64,000 bases of DNA, from contig NZ_FQWQ01000001.1 in the NCBI RefSeq assembly GCF_900129725.1, positions 186,001-250,000 of the forward strand. The letters run 5' to 3'. The notes below the pieces were generated by a model. That model worked only from the letters and a program-made list of their open reading frames with translations, had not been told where the DNA came from and ran no database searches. The DNA comes from Chryseolinea serpens. Its GTDB lineage: Bacteria; Bacteroidota; Bacteroidia; Cytophagales; Cyclobacteriaceae. Below, piece after piece: positions 34,903-43,722 of the stretch (within the stretch, counting starts at the first letter, position 1; every line of letters starts with the position of its first letter). The position numbers and the translations under genes are program-made.

Positions 34903-35472
34903 ATGAGCAAGATCATCCTCTGCATGCACACCTCTCTCGATGGCTTTGTGGCCGGCCCCAAAGGCGAAATGGACTGGATCAGCCACAACGCCGACATGTT
35001 CGACTTTGTAGGCAAGCTTACCGACCACGCCAACACAGCACTCTACGGTCGCGTGACCTATCAAATGATGGACAGCTACTGGCCTGCGGCCGGCGATCAG
35101 CCCAACGCTTCAAAGCACGACATCGAACATTCACAATGGTATAACCGGGTGACAAAGGTGGTGCTGTCGCGTTCCATGAAAAACGAAAAACGTGAGCGCA
35201 CAAAATTTGTCAGCGACCGTGTGCAGGAGGAAATCACGAACCTAAAGCAAAACGCCAACGGCAACATTCTCATCTTCGGCAGCCCGAGTGCATCGCATAC
35301 CCTCATGGCATTCGATCTTATCGACGATTATTGGTTGTTTGTGAACCCGGTTTTGCTGGGTGTGGGCATCCCGTTGTTCGCTAAAATAAAAGACCGGATG
35401 CCGCTTCATTTTGTGGAGACGAAGACCTTTGCCGAAGTGGTGTGTTTGCATTACGAGCGGAAACGGGCGTAG
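34903..35472 (+). CDS. Dihydrofolate reductase-family protein (RibD C-terminal-like)
   Basis: A 189-residue cytosolic protein with the DHFR-like fold of the RibD_C family: MSKIILCMHTSLDGFVAGPKGEMDW, ALYGRVTYQMMDSYWP, NPVLLGVGIPLF. These YyaP/YwjB-type proteins bind NADPH, but their substrates are mostly unknown; it is not the essential folate enzyme. Single gene on the plus strand; no operon partner. The start at 34903 directly precedes the first strand. Confidence 0.88.
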   Translation: MSKIILCMHTSLDGFVAGPKGEMDWISHNADMFDFVGKLTDHANTALYGRVTYQMMDSYWPAAGDQPNASKHDIEHSQWYNRVTKVVLSRSMKNEKRERTKFVSDRVQEEITNLKQNANGNILIFGSPSASHTLMAFDLIDDYWLFVNPVLLGVGIPLFAKIKDRMPLHFVETKTFAEVVCLHYERKRA

Positions 35473-35564
35473 CGATTTTTTTATGATCAGACCGAGACCG
35501 GACGAATGAACCGGAAATACGGACGGAAGAGAATGAAACGCGAGAAGAAAAGCTGAAAATTGCC

Positions 35565-36449
35565 TCAAGGTTTTTCAATGGCCGCCAGATCCTCCTTGGC
35601 CAACAGGTAGTCCCTATTCATGCCATGTTTTTGGAAGTACGCGACGAGTTGTTGTTGTCTTGATACAGCAACAAAGCCGGTGTTCCACTGGAATTTTCTA
35701 AAGCAGACCGAGCAAAGCCGATTGGGTCTCGAATCGGATTCCCAAAGTCCATTCGAGCCATTCATGACGCATACCGCATGCGTGCAGTGCTGACACGAAA
35801 GCATATGACCGATCTCATGAGAAGAAGTTTTAATGAGCCGCTCCAGGCAGCGCCTATACGACAATGAATCGATCGGTCTTTCCAGGTAACGGTAAAAAGA
35901 TGATACGCCTACGCGCTTTGTTAACCGTGCCTGACCAAAGACGAAATTAAAATTACTACCGGGATAAAGATCTTTCGCCGTGATGGCCATGACCAACCCA
36001 TTCCGGGGACGCGTTTTTTCCAGGTGATCTAAAATGGGGCCTGTCAACAATTGTTCAGACCTTCTCGCGCTGTCCGGAACGACTGTATCGTCTATTGCAG
36101 GGAGCAGGACAACGTTCAAGCCATAGAATATTTGGAGATAATCTTTCGTGTGAAGACACAGCCCTGTTTGCTCGGGCGTAAAGACTCCCACAGGTTGCAG
36201 GTAAATTTCATATGGCTCTGACGACGCCCTGACCGGTTTTGATGCCACGTATTGCTCGAAAGTTTGGCCGGGTTCTGGATGTACCGCCAGCCAATCCTCG
36301 GGAGCGGGCTTGCCGAGCGCGACGTCTAGCCTGGCCAACGGTTTGTATGAATCGTCGGCTGGAGCGCCCTGTATTTTTCGTTCGGGGCGATCACAACCTG
36401 CCAGGACGATGACGGCGAATGACCACGCGATGAATTTTATCATTGGCAT
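35565..36449 (-). CDS. Archaemetzincin-type metalloprotease, lipoprotein
   Basis: A 294-residue protein. The zinc signature of family M54 is visible: HEIGHMLSCQHC followed by THAVCVM and then LCSVCFRK, giving H-E-x2-H-x5-H-C-x4-C-x-M...C-x2-C. The usual Gly of the metzincin motif is Ser here. The four cysteines form the second zinc site known in archaemetzincins. Unlike most family members, it carries an N-terminal hydrophobic stretch ending VIVLAGC, a lipobox, so it is probably exported and membrane-anchored. An ATG at 36449 is preferred over the GTG at 36452. Substrate unknown. It stands alone. Confidence 0.85.
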   Translation of the reverse strand: MPMIKFIAWSFAVIVLAGCDRPERKIQGAPADDSYKPLARLDVALGKPAPEDWLAVHPEPGQTFEQYVASKPVRASSEPYEIYLQPVGVFTPEQTGLCLHTKDYLQIFYGLNVVLLPAIDDTVVPDSARRSEQLLTGPILDHLEKTRPRNGLVMAITAKDLYPGSNFNFVFGQARLTKRVGVSSFYRYLERPIDSLSYRRCLERLIKTSSHEIGHMLSCQHCTHAVCVMNGSNGLWESDSRPNRLCSVCFRKFQWNTGFVAVSRQQQLVAYFQKHGMNRDYLLAKEDLAAIEKP

Positions 36450-36636
36450 CACTAATGTTCGAAAGATAACGTATCCTTAATGAATCCGGAAGGTGTTATT
36501 TATTACGGTAACGTTCATCTGCGCCTCAAATATTTTCAAAATGCGCCATAATCATACACGTCAACCGTCTCATTATTGATTTTGATTATTTTGCGTCGCA
36601 ATCACGTTAATGTAAACAAAATCGTCTTATCACGCT

Positions 36637-38157
36637 ATGGCTACTATCACTAAGAATTTGTTGTATGTTCTCGCATGTTCCATTCTCCTGTTCTCCTGCA
36701 AAAACGACGAATCTGACACACCTGCACCCTCGCTGGTGATCTCATCGTTTACACCGGGTGAGGGACAACCTTACGGTGCCAACGTTACAATAACGGGTGT
36801 ATCGTTTAGTGCCACGGCATCGGAAAATGAAGTCCGGTTTAACGGAGCAATCGCTAACGTAGGCACCGCCTCGACCACGCAGCTTACCGTGCAGGTACCC
36901 CCGGGCGCCACTACCGGAAAAATTTCGGTCAAGGTGGGCGATCAGACGGCCTATTCACAAACCGACTTTTTGGTTCCCACCATCACCAGCCTTGAACCCG
37001 CCAGCGCGGCGGCGGGCGCTACCGTTGTGATCAACGGATCGGCATTGGTGACGGGACCTGGCAATGAAGTAACGTTCATGGGTATCAAAGCCGAAATATT
37101 GGAGGCATCGTCTACGCAAATAAAGGTGATTGTCCCGATCAATGCACCTTCGGGTAACATCACCGTGAACACTGGTAATTCAACTGTGGCGACAACCGGT
37201 TTTACCATCAAGCCCTGGGTGCATGTATCGACGTATGTTGACGGCACGACCGGCACCACCGATCAAAAATTTACCAACCTGTATGGACTTAGCATTGTTT
37301 CCTCCGACGGGCTAATAGCGACTGATAGATCGAATGCCGTAGTGCGGAGATTTTACCCCGGCGGAACACGCGAGATCGTAGCAGGAAGTACACCCGGCTA
37401 CCATGATGGCGATGCCCTGACGGCGCAGTTCTATGGCTTGGGAGGCGTGGCATCCAGCCTTTTCGGTGACCTCTATATCGCTTCGGGTACTTCGGTGCGA
37501 ACGATGGTCCAAAGCACCGTTTTCACGCTCGCCGGAAACGGATCGACAGGCTACGTCGATGCCAAGGGCACCGATGCTCGCTTTACACAAGCTACCGCTA
37601 TCGCTTTGCACCCCAGCCTTGATTTGGTGGTGTCTGATGAAGACAAGATCAGGATGGTCACTCTTGAGGGAGTAGTGACCACCCTTGCTGGCAGTTCGCA
37701 GGGATTTGAAAACGGTACGGGTACCGCCGCGAAATTCAACGGTGTATCCGGCTTAGCATTCGACAAAACGGGTAATGTGTATGTGGCCGATTATGGCAAC
37801 AACGTCATTCGGAAAATAACCCAGGACGGCGTGACAACGACTTTTGCCGGCACGGGTACGGCGGGCACACAAGACGGGCCCTTGGCCACCGCGCTCTTCG
37901 ACCACCCCGTTGGCATTGCCATAAACCGCGACGGTTATATGTATGTGATCGAGTGGCCTAGCTCCGGCAGTAAGAGTCTGCGAATGATTACGCCCGAGGG
38001 CCGTGTCATTACGCTGACGGGTCGGCTTATCGACAGCGACAATCCTACACAGATCTATGGCGCGTTGTTCTCAACGCCCACCAGTATTACCGTAGATCTG
38101 AACAACAATATTTTTGTGGCCGATGGCCCGAAAATCATGAAAGTGGTGTTTCAATAG
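36637..38157 (+). CDS. IPT/TIG and NHL-repeat lipoprotein
   Basis: A 506-residue lipoprotein with signal MATITKNLLYVLACSILLFSC (Cys 21). Two IPT/TIG immunoglobulin-like domains follow (about 30-115: VISSFTPGEGQPYGANVTITG; about 118-200: ITSLEPASAAAGATVVINGSAL). The rest is an NHL-type beta-propeller with blades such as GLAFDKTGNVYVADYGNNVIRKITQDGVTTTFAG. Such proteins are common at the Bacteroidota cell surface, binding glycans or proteins; no catalytic site is visible. It is followed by a clear intrinsic terminator. Confidence 0.9.
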   Translation: MATITKNLLYVLACSILLFSCKNDESDTPAPSLVISSFTPGEGQPYGANVTITGVSFSATASENEVRFNGAIANVGTASTTQLTVQVPPGATTGKISVKVGDQTAYSQTDFLVPTITSLEPASAAAGATVVINGSALVTGPGNEVTFMGIKAEILEASSTQIKVIVPINAPSGNITVNTGNSTVATTGFTIKPWVHVSTYVDGTTGTTDQKFTNLYGLSIVSSDGLIATDRSNAVVRRFYPGGTREIVAGSTPGYHDGDALTAQFYGLGGVASSLFGDLYIASGTSVRTMVQSTVFTLAGNGSTGYVDAKGTDARFTQATAIALHPSLDLVVSDEDKIRMVTLEGVVTTLAGSSQGFENGTGTAAKFNGVSGLAFDKTGNVYVADYGNNVIRKITQDGVTTTFAGTGTAGTQDGPLATALFDHPVGIAINRDGYMYVIEWPSSGSKSLRMITPEGRVITLTGRLIDSDNPTQIYGALFSTPTSITVDLNNNIFVADGPKIMKVVFQ

Positions 38158-38179
38158 ATAGACATTTCAATTGGATAGA

Positions 38180-38209
38180 AAGCTCCGGATATTTTCCGGG
38201 GCTTTTTTT
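38180..38209 (+). terminator. Intrinsic terminator after the NHL lipoprotein
   Basis: AAGCTCCGGA (38180-38189) pairs with 38195-38204 (one G-T pair) around a TATTT loop and is followed immediately by seven T. It lies 23 bases after the stop codon. Confidence 0.85.
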
Positions 38210-38297
38210 ATCCGGATTTTATTGGATCGACTATTTTTTCGTGAGGTCAGACCGAAAAAATTTGTAATTCTATTCATGGGGTGGCGACATACTGGCT

Positions 38298-38924
38298 ATG
38301 TTGCAGATCAGGAATTTCAGGAAAGCCTATGGCAGGTTTACCGTGCTGAGCATTGATGAACTTGCGATCAAGCCCGGCGTATTTTGGGTCAGAGGGGCCA
38401 ACGGTACGGGTAAGAGCACGCTGTTGAAAGCGGCGGCGGGAATATTGGATTTTGATGGAGAGATTTCGTTGGGAGGGAAGATCAGCTTAAAAAAAGATCC
38501 GGTCGAGTATCGGCGGCGTGTGAACTTTGCAGAGGCCGAGCCCGTGTTCCCCGACTTTCTGACCGGTAAAGAAATGCTGCACCTCTTTGCTTCGGCCAAG
38601 CGCGCACCGGCCCGGCAGCAGGACTATCTCGTGGACAGCATGCACATGAACGCCTATGTGAACGAACCGCTCTCAACCTATTCCAGCGGCATGCTAAAAA
38701 AACTTTCCCTTGCCCTGGCCTTCCTGGGCAAGCCCGATGTGATCCTGCTGGACGAGCCCCTCATCACGATGGACACCGTGTCTTTGCAGGTGCTGTATCG
38801 CTGGATCGAAGAAAAGCACCGCGACGAGAGCGTGAGCTTTTTCCTCTCATCCCATCAACCGCTCGAGACCCAAGTGACGGACACCCTGACCGTGGAAAAC
38901 CAAACCGTTACAGCAAACGCCTGA
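38298..38924 (+). CDS. ABC transporter ATP-binding protein
   Basis: A 208-residue ABC ATPase. Walker A is GANGTGKST, the signature is YSSGMLKKLSLALAF, Walker B is VILLDEPL, and the switch His lies in SSHQP. The compact size and CcmA-like shape suggest an exporter ATPase of the ABC-2/bacitracin type. Its stop overlaps the ATG of the next gene (TGATG at 38922-38926), a membrane protein, implying a complex. The transported substrate is unknown. It starts about 90 bases after a terminator. Confidence 0.9.
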   Translation: MLQIRNFRKAYGRFTVLSIDELAIKPGVFWVRGANGTGKSTLLKAAAGILDFDGEISLGGKISLKKDPVEYRRRVNFAEAEPVFPDFLTGKEMLHLFASAKRAPARQQDYLVDSMHMNAYVNEPLSTYSSGMLKKLSLALAFLGKPDVILLDEPLITMDTVSLQVLYRWIEEKHRDESVSFFLSSHQPLETQVTDTLTVENQTVTANA

Positions 38925-40051
38925 TGGTCTCGCCGCTTACCCTTGTGCTGACAAAGATATTTGTCAAAGGCTTCTACCGCGTGCATGCCGGGTTGTTGTT
39001 GTTTTTCTTTGTGACGTTGCTCACGTACGGATTCTTTATAAACGTGCTCAACGAAACGCACCTCATCCCATCAGACCGTATTCTCTACAACCTGATCCTG
39101 GTACTGACCCTCCTAAGTTCACCCATCATGGTGATCGTAGTTTTCGTTGCCTGGTTCTTCTATACGTTGAAAAGCTGGGACTATGTGCTGGGCCAGATGG
39201 CGACGCCAGCGAACGAGTTTCTGTACTACAGCAGCACCGCGATAACCCGGCGCGGGCAGGCGGGGAGTTGGTTTGTCGTGCAATTGCTGATCTCGGTGCC
39301 GATGATTACGTATGCGCTGTTTTCGATCGTGGTGGGAGCGGTGTATCACTATTACGTGGTCCCTGTGCTGATCGTTCTTTACATCGTGGTGCTTTCGGGC
39401 GTCAGTGCTGGCGTGTATGTGTACGTCATCAACCGAAGGATCAAATCGAACAAGGGGTCGTGGCTGAGCGGGTTGGTGCGGGGATGGAATAAGCCATTCT
39501 TTAGTTTGTTTCTGTATGCTGTGATGGACAAATTGAAAGTGGCGTTTGTCGTCACCAAGTTGGTGTCCGCGCTGGCCATCATTGGCGGTTTTCACATTCT
39601 CAGCGATGTTCGCGAAGACACGCGCGCTGCCGGGATGGTGACCTTGGGTTTTGTGATGGCGCACGCGTTGCTGCTCTATCAATCCTATCGCTTCGAACAT
39701 ACGGCCTTGCGCTTTTCGCTCAATTTTCCCTACCGTAAGATCTACGTATACGCCAGTTGGGGATTAACGTATGTCTTGCTCACCTTACCCGAGATCTTGT
39801 GGCTTTTCACGCGCTTCGAAGCGGGGCTGGCGTCGGGACTCCTGATCTTCAATGTGAGTGCCGGCCTCCTGTTGCGCAGCATGCTCTATCGCACCGCCCT
39901 CGACATCAAAAAATTTATCTACGCGGTTTTCTACTTCTTCATTCTCTCCTTTGCCGCCATTGTCCTGAAACTACTCTGGCCGTTAGTGATCGTCACCCTG
40001 ACGACCTCGTGGATCGTCTTTCAAAAACACTACTACAAACAAATCCCCTAA
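38924..40051 (+). CDS. ABC-transporter membrane subunit, putative
   Basis: A 375-residue polytopic membrane protein with about ten hydrophobic segments (LLLFFFVTLLTYGFFINVL, PIMVIVVFVAWFFYT, YYVVPVLIVLYIVVLSGV, and others). I recognise no specific family motif. Its start overlaps the stop of the ABC ATPase gene by one base, so it is the obvious partner permease. The mid-region has the loop YVINRRIKSNKGSWLSGLVRGWNKP. The pair may be an exporter with an unconventional, fast-evolving membrane subunit, as is common in Bacteroidota. Confidence 0.75.
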   Translation: MVSPLTLVLTKIFVKGFYRVHAGLLLFFFVTLLTYGFFINVLNETHLIPSDRILYNLILVLTLLSSPIMVIVVFVAWFFYTLKSWDYVLGQMATPANEFLYYSSTAITRRGQAGSWFVVQLLISVPMITYALFSIVVGAVYHYYVVPVLIVLYIVVLSGVSAGVYVYVINRRIKSNKGSWLSGLVRGWNKPFFSLFLYAVMDKLKVAFVVTKLVSALAIIGGFHILSDVREDTRAAGMVTLGFVMAHALLLYQSYRFEHTALRFSLNFPYRKIYVYASWGLTYVLLTLPEILWLFTRFEAGLASGLLIFNVSAGLLLRSMLYRTALDIKKFIYAVFYFFILSFAAIVLKLLWPLVIVTLTTSWIVFQKHYYKQIP

Positions 40052-40105
40052 ACACTCTTGTCCCGACACATTTCTTCACGGAAGGCCAGGATATGGCTAG
40101 TCTCA

Positions 40106-40798
40106 CTACGCCCCAAACACCTTCATAAAATCATCCTCATAACTCACCCCAATCGGAATTTCCTTTCCCCCCTTTAACAAAATGATCTTATTCCGCACCG
40201 ATTCAATCTTCGACAGCGGCACAATAAAAGAACGGTGCACCCTGACAAACTCCTTCGCCGGCAGTTTCGAAGCAATGGCCTTCATGGTCATCCGGCTTAG
40301 GATGGTCTTCCCGTTATCCAAAATGATCTTCAGATAATCTGCAAATCCTTCCACATAACCCATCTCGGCCAGGGCGATCTTTACCAGGTTGTATTCCGAG
40401 CGCACAAAAATATGTTTCTCCACCGAAGGCTGCTGATGCAGATAATTGAAATAGTCGCGCGCCTTGGTCACCGCGGTCGTGAAGCGCTCCAGGGAATACG
40501 GTTTGAGCAGGTAATCGACGGCGCTCAGTTCGAAGCCTTCCACCGCATATTGCGCATGCGCCGTGGTGAAGATCACCATCGTTTGTTGCGGCAGGCCCTT
40601 ATAGAATTCGATGCCCGAAACGGCGGGCATGTTGATGTCGAGAAACAAAAGATCGACGGGATAACGCTCGAGGTATTTGCGCGCTTCCGCGGTTTGGGTG
40701 AATGCTTTTTCGAGTTTTAGAAAATCCACCTGTTCGCAGAAACTTTCCAGGATCTCCAACGCGAGGGGTTCATCGTCAATGGCAATGGCGGATATCAT
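40106..40798 (-). CDS. LytTR-family response regulator
   Basis: A 230-residue two-component regulator: receiver (1-120) with IAIDDEPLALEIL, phospho-Asp in LFLDINMPAVSG and Lys in LLKPYSL, then a LytTR DNA-binding domain (about 130-230: IFVRSEYNLVKIALAEMGYVEGFADYLKI, RVHRSFIVPLSKI). Its ATG overlaps the stop of the histidine kinase gene (ATGA at 40795-40798), so kinase and regulator are co-translated. It converges on the ABC pair with 54 bases between stops; regulation of that transporter is possible but not shown. Confidence 0.94.
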   Translation of the reverse strand: MISAIAIDDEPLALEILESFCEQVDFLKLEKAFTQTAEARKYLERYPVDLLFLDINMPAVSGIEFYKGLPQQTMVIFTTAHAQYAVEGFELSAVDYLLKPYSLERFTTAVTKARDYFNYLHQQPSVEKHIFVRSEYNLVKIALAEMGYVEGFADYLKIILDNGKTILSRMTMKAIASKLPAKEFVRVHRSFIVPLSKIESVRNKIILLKGGKEIPIGVSYEDDFMKVFGA

Positions 40799-41871
40799 GT
40801 GAGACGGAGGGTTAATTTGATGCGGTAGTGAAGGGGGTCTTCGTGGACGGCCAGCGTGTAGTTCCGGCCATACAACGACTCCAGGCGGGCGCGGGTATTC
40901 TCGATGCCCACGCCGCTTTTGGCGTGTTGCTCGTGGTCGATCTTTAGTTTTTGATTTTCTACGTTCAGTTCCACAAAGCTCTCGTTCACGTCGATGTGAA
41001 TGTTTATAAACGAATCCTGATCGGGATTCACGCCGTGCTTGAATGCATTTTCAATGAAAGGCATCAGCACGAGCGGCGCGATCTCCTGGTCGCGGATCAC
41101 GCCTGTGACACGATACGACAGGTTCATGTTCTTCGTCAGGCGCAATTTCTGCAAGTCAATATAGTCATTCGTGTAATTGATTTCCCGCTCCAGCGGCACA
41201 AACTCGTGGCGCGTTTCCGTGACCACATAGCGCATCATGCCCGACAGCTTCAGGATGGTCGATGCCGTGGTGGGCGATTTCTCGCGGATGGCGAGTGCAT
41301 AGATGTTGTTCAGCGTGTTAAAAAGAAAATGCGGGTTGATCTGGTTCCGCAACGTGGACATCTCCGCCTTGAATTTCAGGACCTCGGTGTCGAACAGCTT
41401 CATCCTCACCCGGAGGAGGATCGAGAACAGGATCACGGCGATGTATAAGAAGATGTTGTGTTTCACTTGTGTGAGAAAGGAAGCATCGCTGCGCATGGGG
41501 GGCAAGGCTGCCGGTACGGCGGAAATGGCATGGGAATCTATCGGGGGGCGCATGCCCCGTTGCATTTGTGTTGGTGGATCCCACGGCACGTAGCCGGTCA
41601 TGAGCGAGGGCAGCAGCGTGATGGTGAGAAATCCCAGCAAAATGAGCATCCCATACCAAAATGTTTTTCCGCGAAAGTAGACCTGGGGGATCAGCAGGTA
41701 GAAGTTCAGATAAAAGATGACCAGCATGAGACAGTCGGCCAGGAAATCGCGCATCGTGGCCGGCGATAGCAGGGGCATGCCGGGAGGACGCGGCGAGAGG
41801 AAGACGGGGATGACGAGAAACGCCAGACAACCCAGGACGTGCCAAAAGATAGTGATGTACTTTTTTGTCAT
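40795..41871 (-). CDS. LytS/YehU-type sensor histidine kinase
   Basis: A 358-residue sensor kinase. The start at 41871 (MTKKYITIFWHVLG) leads straight into four membrane helices (about 1-150); ATG 41883 would add four residues. Then comes the His_kinase domain of the LytS group, with phospho-acceptor His in LRNQINPHFLFNTLNNIYALA, followed by HATPase_c with PLVLMPFIENAFKHGVN and GVGIENTRARLESLYG. The sensor part has no known ligand motif. It pairs with the LytTR regulator, which overlaps its stop by four bases. Confidence 0.93.
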   Translation of the reverse strand: MTKKYITIFWHVLGCLAFLVIPVFLSPRPPGMPLLSPATMRDFLADCLMLVIFYLNFYLLIPQVYFRGKTFWYGMLILLGFLTITLLPSLMTGYVPWDPPTQMQRGMRPPIDSHAISAVPAALPPMRSDASFLTQVKHNIFLYIAVILFSILLRVRMKLFDTEVLKFKAEMSTLRNQINPHFLFNTLNNIYALAIREKSPTTASTILKLSGMMRYVVTETRHEFVPLEREINYTNDYIDLQKLRLTKNMNLSYRVTGVIRDQEIAPLVLMPFIENAFKHGVNPDQDSFINIHIDVNESFVELNVENQKLKIDHEQHAKSGVGIENTRARLESLYGRNYTLAVHEDPLHYRIKLTLRLT

Positions 41872-42059
41872 AGAACCTTGCATCGCTTTGATAACGGAAT
41901 GATCGCGCTGTAAAATTATCACTCCCGCATCCGTTTTCGCGTGGAGTTCTTCGTCACATCCGCAGCATTCGTCGCAAAGTTGACCGGGGCTGCACTCGGC
42001 GCGGGTTATGTCGCGTTACTTTGCCATATCAATCACCACAAATTAACAAATAACACGCT

Positions 42060-42800
42060 ATGCAAAGGAAGGAATTTATTAAGCGCCTGGGTTTTGGTAG
42101 TCTCATGGTGCCGCTGGTAGCGGCCTGCGGAAAGGATGACGACCCCACACCGGCCACCGATACCACGACAGGAACGACCACGACCACCACCACTGGCGGC
42201 ACCACGTCAACCGGAACCTGCACGGTGTCTCCATCCGAAACCGCCGGCCCGTTCCCCACCAAGACACCGGCCGACCTGGTGATGGTCGATATCCGTTCCG
42301 ACCGCACGGGCATCGAGATGGTGGTGAACATCACCATCCAGAATAGCAACAACAGCTGCGCCGCCCTGGCCGACGCCATCGTGGACATCTGGCATTGTGA
42401 CCGGGACGGTTACTATTCTGAATACGGTGGATCGGGTATGCAGAGTGTAAATTTCCAATCGGTTCACTTTCTCCGCGGCCGGCAGTCAACCAATAGCGAC
42501 GGCGTGGTGGCGTTCAAGACCATTTTCCCCGGCTGGTACAGCGGGCGTGCGCCACACATTCACGCGCACATCTACGATTCCACCGGCAAATCGCTGCTGG
42601 TAACTCAAATCGCTTTCCCCACCGACGTCTGCAATACCGTCTACACCACGGCCACCAACTTCTATACGAAAGGCACCCAAGACACTTCCAACGCGAGCGA
42701 CAACGTATTCAGCGATTCGCTTGCCAACGAGCTGGCCACGGTAACCGGAAGCGTCGCCGATGGCTTTACACTGACCCACACGATTGTTGTTAGCGCATAA
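42060..42800 (+). CDS. Intradiol ring-cleavage dioxygenase-like lipoprotein
   Basis: A 246-residue protein with signal MQRKEFIKRLGFGSLMVPLVAACG; the Cys suggests lipidation. A Thr-rich linker (about 30-55) precedes the catechol-dioxygenase-type domain. The iron-binding pattern Tyr, Tyr, His, His can be placed in DGYYSEYG and FPGWYSGRAPHIHAHI. Exported intradiol-like proteins in Bacteroidota have no assigned substrate. The start codon follows a short leader, TAACACGCTATG. The next gene, pirin-like, follows 15 bases after the stop. Confidence 0.87.
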   Translation: MQRKEFIKRLGFGSLMVPLVAACGKDDDPTPATDTTTGTTTTTTTGGTTSTGTCTVSPSETAGPFPTKTPADLVMVDIRSDRTGIEMVVNITIQNSNNSCAALADAIVDIWHCDRDGYYSEYGGSGMQSVNFQSVHFLRGRQSTNSDGVVAFKTIFPGWYSGRAPHIHAHIYDSTGKSLLVTQIAFPTDVCNTVYTTATNFYTKGTQDTSNASDNVFSDSLANELATVTGSVADGFTLTHTIVVSA

Positions 42801-42815
42801 AAAAACAAAAAAGAG

Positions 42816-43487
42816 ATGGAGCTGGAGGCTATGATTTATTTGGCGGAGAAGAGGGGGTGCACTCAAACGCAAGTGCACCGCAGCTTCCATTCTTTTAATT
42901 TCGGAACGTATCAGTTGGCACACCGCGAGCCGTTCGGTGCGCTGCGCGTGTTCAATGACGAAGCCCTGATGCCGGGTGCAAGCATCACCTATTCGCTAAC
43001 CGATGACTATCTTTTACTTTTGTTGCCCATCGCAGGCGGTATCAACTTCGAGATGGGAGCGGGCCATCAATTTGTCGAGGCGGGCGAAACGGCATGGATA
43101 AACGGGCGCAGAGGTTCGGTGCTCACCATTACCAATCCGTATGAGACGGGATCGGTTGATTTTATCTGCGCATGGATCACCCTGCCCGAATGGAATGACC
43201 AGCCGCCAGTGACGCTGCCGTTTGATCTCACCACGATCAACACCCTGCACACCCTGTTTGCCTCACCCCAAATCAAGGCCCACATCGGCAAATTCTCCGG
43301 CCGCACGGACCACACATTCAAAACCAGTGAAGGCAGCACGCGTTTCTTCACCTTCGTCCTGGAAGGAGCCTTCGAATTCAAAGAACGTCTCCTCCTGCAA
43401 CGCGACGGCCTTGCCCTGAACGCCGTCACCGAAGCCGACTTCGAATCCCTGTCCGACGGCGCGATCGTCCTGATCCTGGAAGTGTAG
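42816..43487 (+). CDS. Pirin-like cupin protein
   Basis: A 223-residue cytosolic protein of the pirin/YhhW bicupin group: IYLAEKRGCTQTQVHRSFHSFNFGTY matches the pirin opening, followed by FGALRVFNDEALMPGASI and LPIAGGINFEMG. The metal-binding histidines of enzymatic pirins are partly replaced (for example in MPGASI), so iron binding and quercetinase activity are doubtful. Start at 42816 keeps MELEA ahead of the core, as in relatives; 42831 is possible. It probably shares a transcript with the dioxygenase-like gene, 15 bases upstream; both belong to aromatic-oxygenation-type folds. Confidence 0.8.
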   Translation: MELEAMIYLAEKRGCTQTQVHRSFHSFNFGTYQLAHREPFGALRVFNDEALMPGASITYSLTDDYLLLLLPIAGGINFEMGAGHQFVEAGETAWINGRRGSVLTITNPYETGSVDFICAWITLPEWNDQPPVTLPFDLTTINTLHTLFASPQIKAHIGKFSGRTDHTFKTSEGSTRFFTFVLEGAFEFKERLLLQRDGLALNAVTEADFESLSDGAIVLILEV

Positions 43488-43581
43488 TCAGCACCCGTAT
43501 CCTTGAATTTTTTCATCCCTTCGCCATCGAGGAGCCTTTGCATACATGTATTGTGATTTAACAAAAGTAACTCTTCGCCCG

Positions 43582-43599
43582 GTCCGCCAGCTGGCGGAC
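43582..43599. repeat. 18-bp perfect palindrome
   Basis: GTCCGCCAGCTGGCGGAC is a perfect 18-base palindrome in the intergenic region between the pirin-like gene and the carboxylesterase. Its form resembles dispersed intergenic palindromes in this phylum. No T-run follows, so it is not an obvious terminator. Confidence 0.55.
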
Positions 43600-43644
43600 T
43601 GACCCCACACGCGGGTTACATCTGAATACGACGGTCCCTTTCCA

Positions 43645-43683
43645 TTTGGAATTCAAAAAGCTTTGTGTAATATTGACACAAAG
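43645..43683 (+). promoter_or_regulatory. Promoter with overlapping TTGTGT-N7-ACACAA dyad
   Basis: TTTG (43645-43648), 19 bases, then TAATATTG (43668-43675) matches the Bacteroidota promoter pattern TTTG-N19-TAnnTTTG with one mismatch. An 8-base inverted repeat CTTTGTGT/ACACAAAG with a 7-base spacer (43661-43683) covers the -7 box, the position of a repressor operator. The next gene starts at 43723. Confidence 0.5.
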
Positions 43684-43722
43684 AATGCTTGTTGATCTCA
43701 GGAACACATTAACGATAAGACC

